From Azorinus chamasolen (Eukaryota; Mollusca; Bivalvia; Cardiida; Solecurtidae): a stretch of DNA of 64,000 nucleotides. Made by a program: the position numbers and the translations under genes. The stretch spans positions 73,649,467 through 73,713,466 of the forward strand of contig OY755246.1 of assembly GCA_963576725.1 (NCBI GenBank), written 5' to 3'. The notes under the pieces are model-generated. The model was not told the DNA's origin. It saw only the letters and a program-made list of their open reading frames with translations, and did no database searches. Below are positions 63,126 through 64,000 of this stretch, one piece after another (position 1 is the stretch's first letter; each line of letters opens with the position of its first letter).

Positions 63126-63875
63126 AGGTTGGTATATTTATAGTTGTTTAGCACCAGTAAACCGAAACTTGATTATTATAACACTTCCTTCTGAATAACC
63201 TAATTGTAATGCAGGCGCCGCAAAATAGCAATATGGCACCTAATCAGCAAATCAAAGCACTCATAGTAGCAGGACCCGGACGTGTACGTATACGTACAGA
63301 CATGGTATCCTGTCTCAACTAAACTTTAATGTAGTCTTATAATTCACATGGTGCTTAAAATAGCAAAGCAACAACTGGTTTTACTAAAAGCATAGCATAG
63401 AACAGTCTTTAATGGCAGTAGTTTGGCCGCAGCTGATGGCCGGTTCACGCCGTTCCGGAGAGGCTCCTGGGCGGTCAAGAGTGTATGCTGTCACAGACGA
63501 CAAAATTGCAAGCCAGTAAAGGTAAACATCTGAAACATATAGAAAAACAGCAGCAAACAACCGCCTCCCCCGAAACCTCAGCGCCAGTATATGGTACTGG
63601 TGCGGTATGGGTTTTAGAGTAATAATGATACTTTACTGTTATCACCCTTGTTTTACTCTCGCTTGTTCTCCGGTTTGGTTTCCATGTTGAAAGTATACCA
63701 ATAAAGTGTATAAGCATATAAGTCGTCGGTAGTCAGCTCTTGAAGACGAATACCTTCTTACTGGCGTGGTGGCAGCGGTGAGGACAAAAACTCGTACCGC
63801 AAGTTCAATTTGCATCAATATAGAAATAGACAGTAGGTTAAAATTCGACTTCGCCCGGCGCACTAACAAAACAAC
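63126..63875 (+). other. Probable LTR or leader ahead of a gag
   Basis: The 110 bp before the ATG include ACCAATAAAGTGTATAAGC (polyadenylation-like AATAAA) and TGGCGTGGTGGCAGCGGTG at 63762-63780, which begins TGG as tRNA primer sites do. LTR ends could not be fixed because the element runs off the window. Confidence 0.4.
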
Positions 63876-64000
63876 ATGGCAACACGTGCACCCAAACAGT
63901 GGTCACTGACAAAACAAGAAACGATCACTTCGTTCGAAGCATGGAGACAGAATTTGCAGTATGTTCTCTCACTAGACAGTAACTTTGCACCGTTCTTGAT
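63876..64000 (+). CDS. Start of a retroelement gag-like protein (partial)
   Basis: An open frame starts at ATG 63876 in a good translation context (ACAACATGG) and is still open at the window end, 41 codons. The peptide begins [20 protein letters not shown] and continues with [20 protein letters not shown]. The [18 protein letters not shown] pattern is one I recall from gag-like N-termini of mollusc LTR retroelements, where it belongs to the capsid precursor. The leader upstream shows primer-site-like and polyadenylation-like signals. It differs from the helix-hairpin-helix gag at 40011-40940, so it is a second lineage. The remainder would have to be read beyond the window. Identification is by memory of the pattern, without a search. 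Confidence 0.5.
   Translation, partial: MATRAPKQWSLTKQETITSFEAWRQNLQYVLSLDSNFAPFL

Overview
The window looks like intergenic and intronic DNA from a bivalve mollusc, with a Dreissena-like mussel as a guess from repeat style. It is AT-rich and eukaryotic, with almost no unbroken host coding sequence. It is packed with AGCTCACC-type elements, TCCG microsatellites, non-LTR retrotransposons, a Penelope-like element, Ty3/Gypsy-like remnants and TTAA-flanked hairpin MITEs. Only one host exon is recognised: the last coding exon of a CCDC59/TAP26 (FYV7-family) gene at 13311-13481 on the plus strand.

The dominant content is a group of non-coding mobile elements, called here families A to K. They share one architecture. 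It starts at a T-run, with a 5' hairpin whose first 8-13 bases recur inverted near the 3' end. A pyrimidine-rich TCCG or GTCG microsatellite follows, then tandem repeats of about 132-171 bp. A short 3' hairpin ends in CTCTTGTT or TCTAGTT. They insert into T-runs with no target duplication, or one T at most. This matches what is known of non-autonomous Helentron-like (HINE) rolling-circle elements; that assignment is an inference.

Layout. 1-8963: family F holds family E and family C; C holds family D, and D holds a hAT-like DNA transposon with a decayed transposase gene. 8966-13032: an old D-like copy and a family A element. 13311-13481: host exon. 13600-31300: A, B and G elements, many nested, with palindromic MITEs and two dispersed segment duplications. 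31756-37344: a hAT-like element with nested A/B insertions. 37443-40940: a minus-strand Gypsy-like element with LTR, polypurine tract, RNase H, protease, zinc knuckle and a gag with a helix-hairpin-helix motif. 41011-42749: family J. 43460-46844: A, B and hairpin MITEs. 47099-49375 and 50009-50410: Penelope-like remnants. 52343-57346: CR1/L2-like LINE, nearly complete. 57836-61878: L1/Tx1-like LINE on the minus strand, two frameshifts. 62205-63875: leader or LTR-like sequence before a gag that starts at 63876 and runs off the window.

The family D array carries, in nearly every unit, AGGTCACTGTGACCT (an exact oestrogen-response-element palindrome) followed by direct TGACCT hexamers ending in TGACCTTTGACCT (an exact DR1 site). 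The sequence shows these sites plainly; any regulatory effect is untested. No operons, CRISPR arrays or bacterial signals are present.
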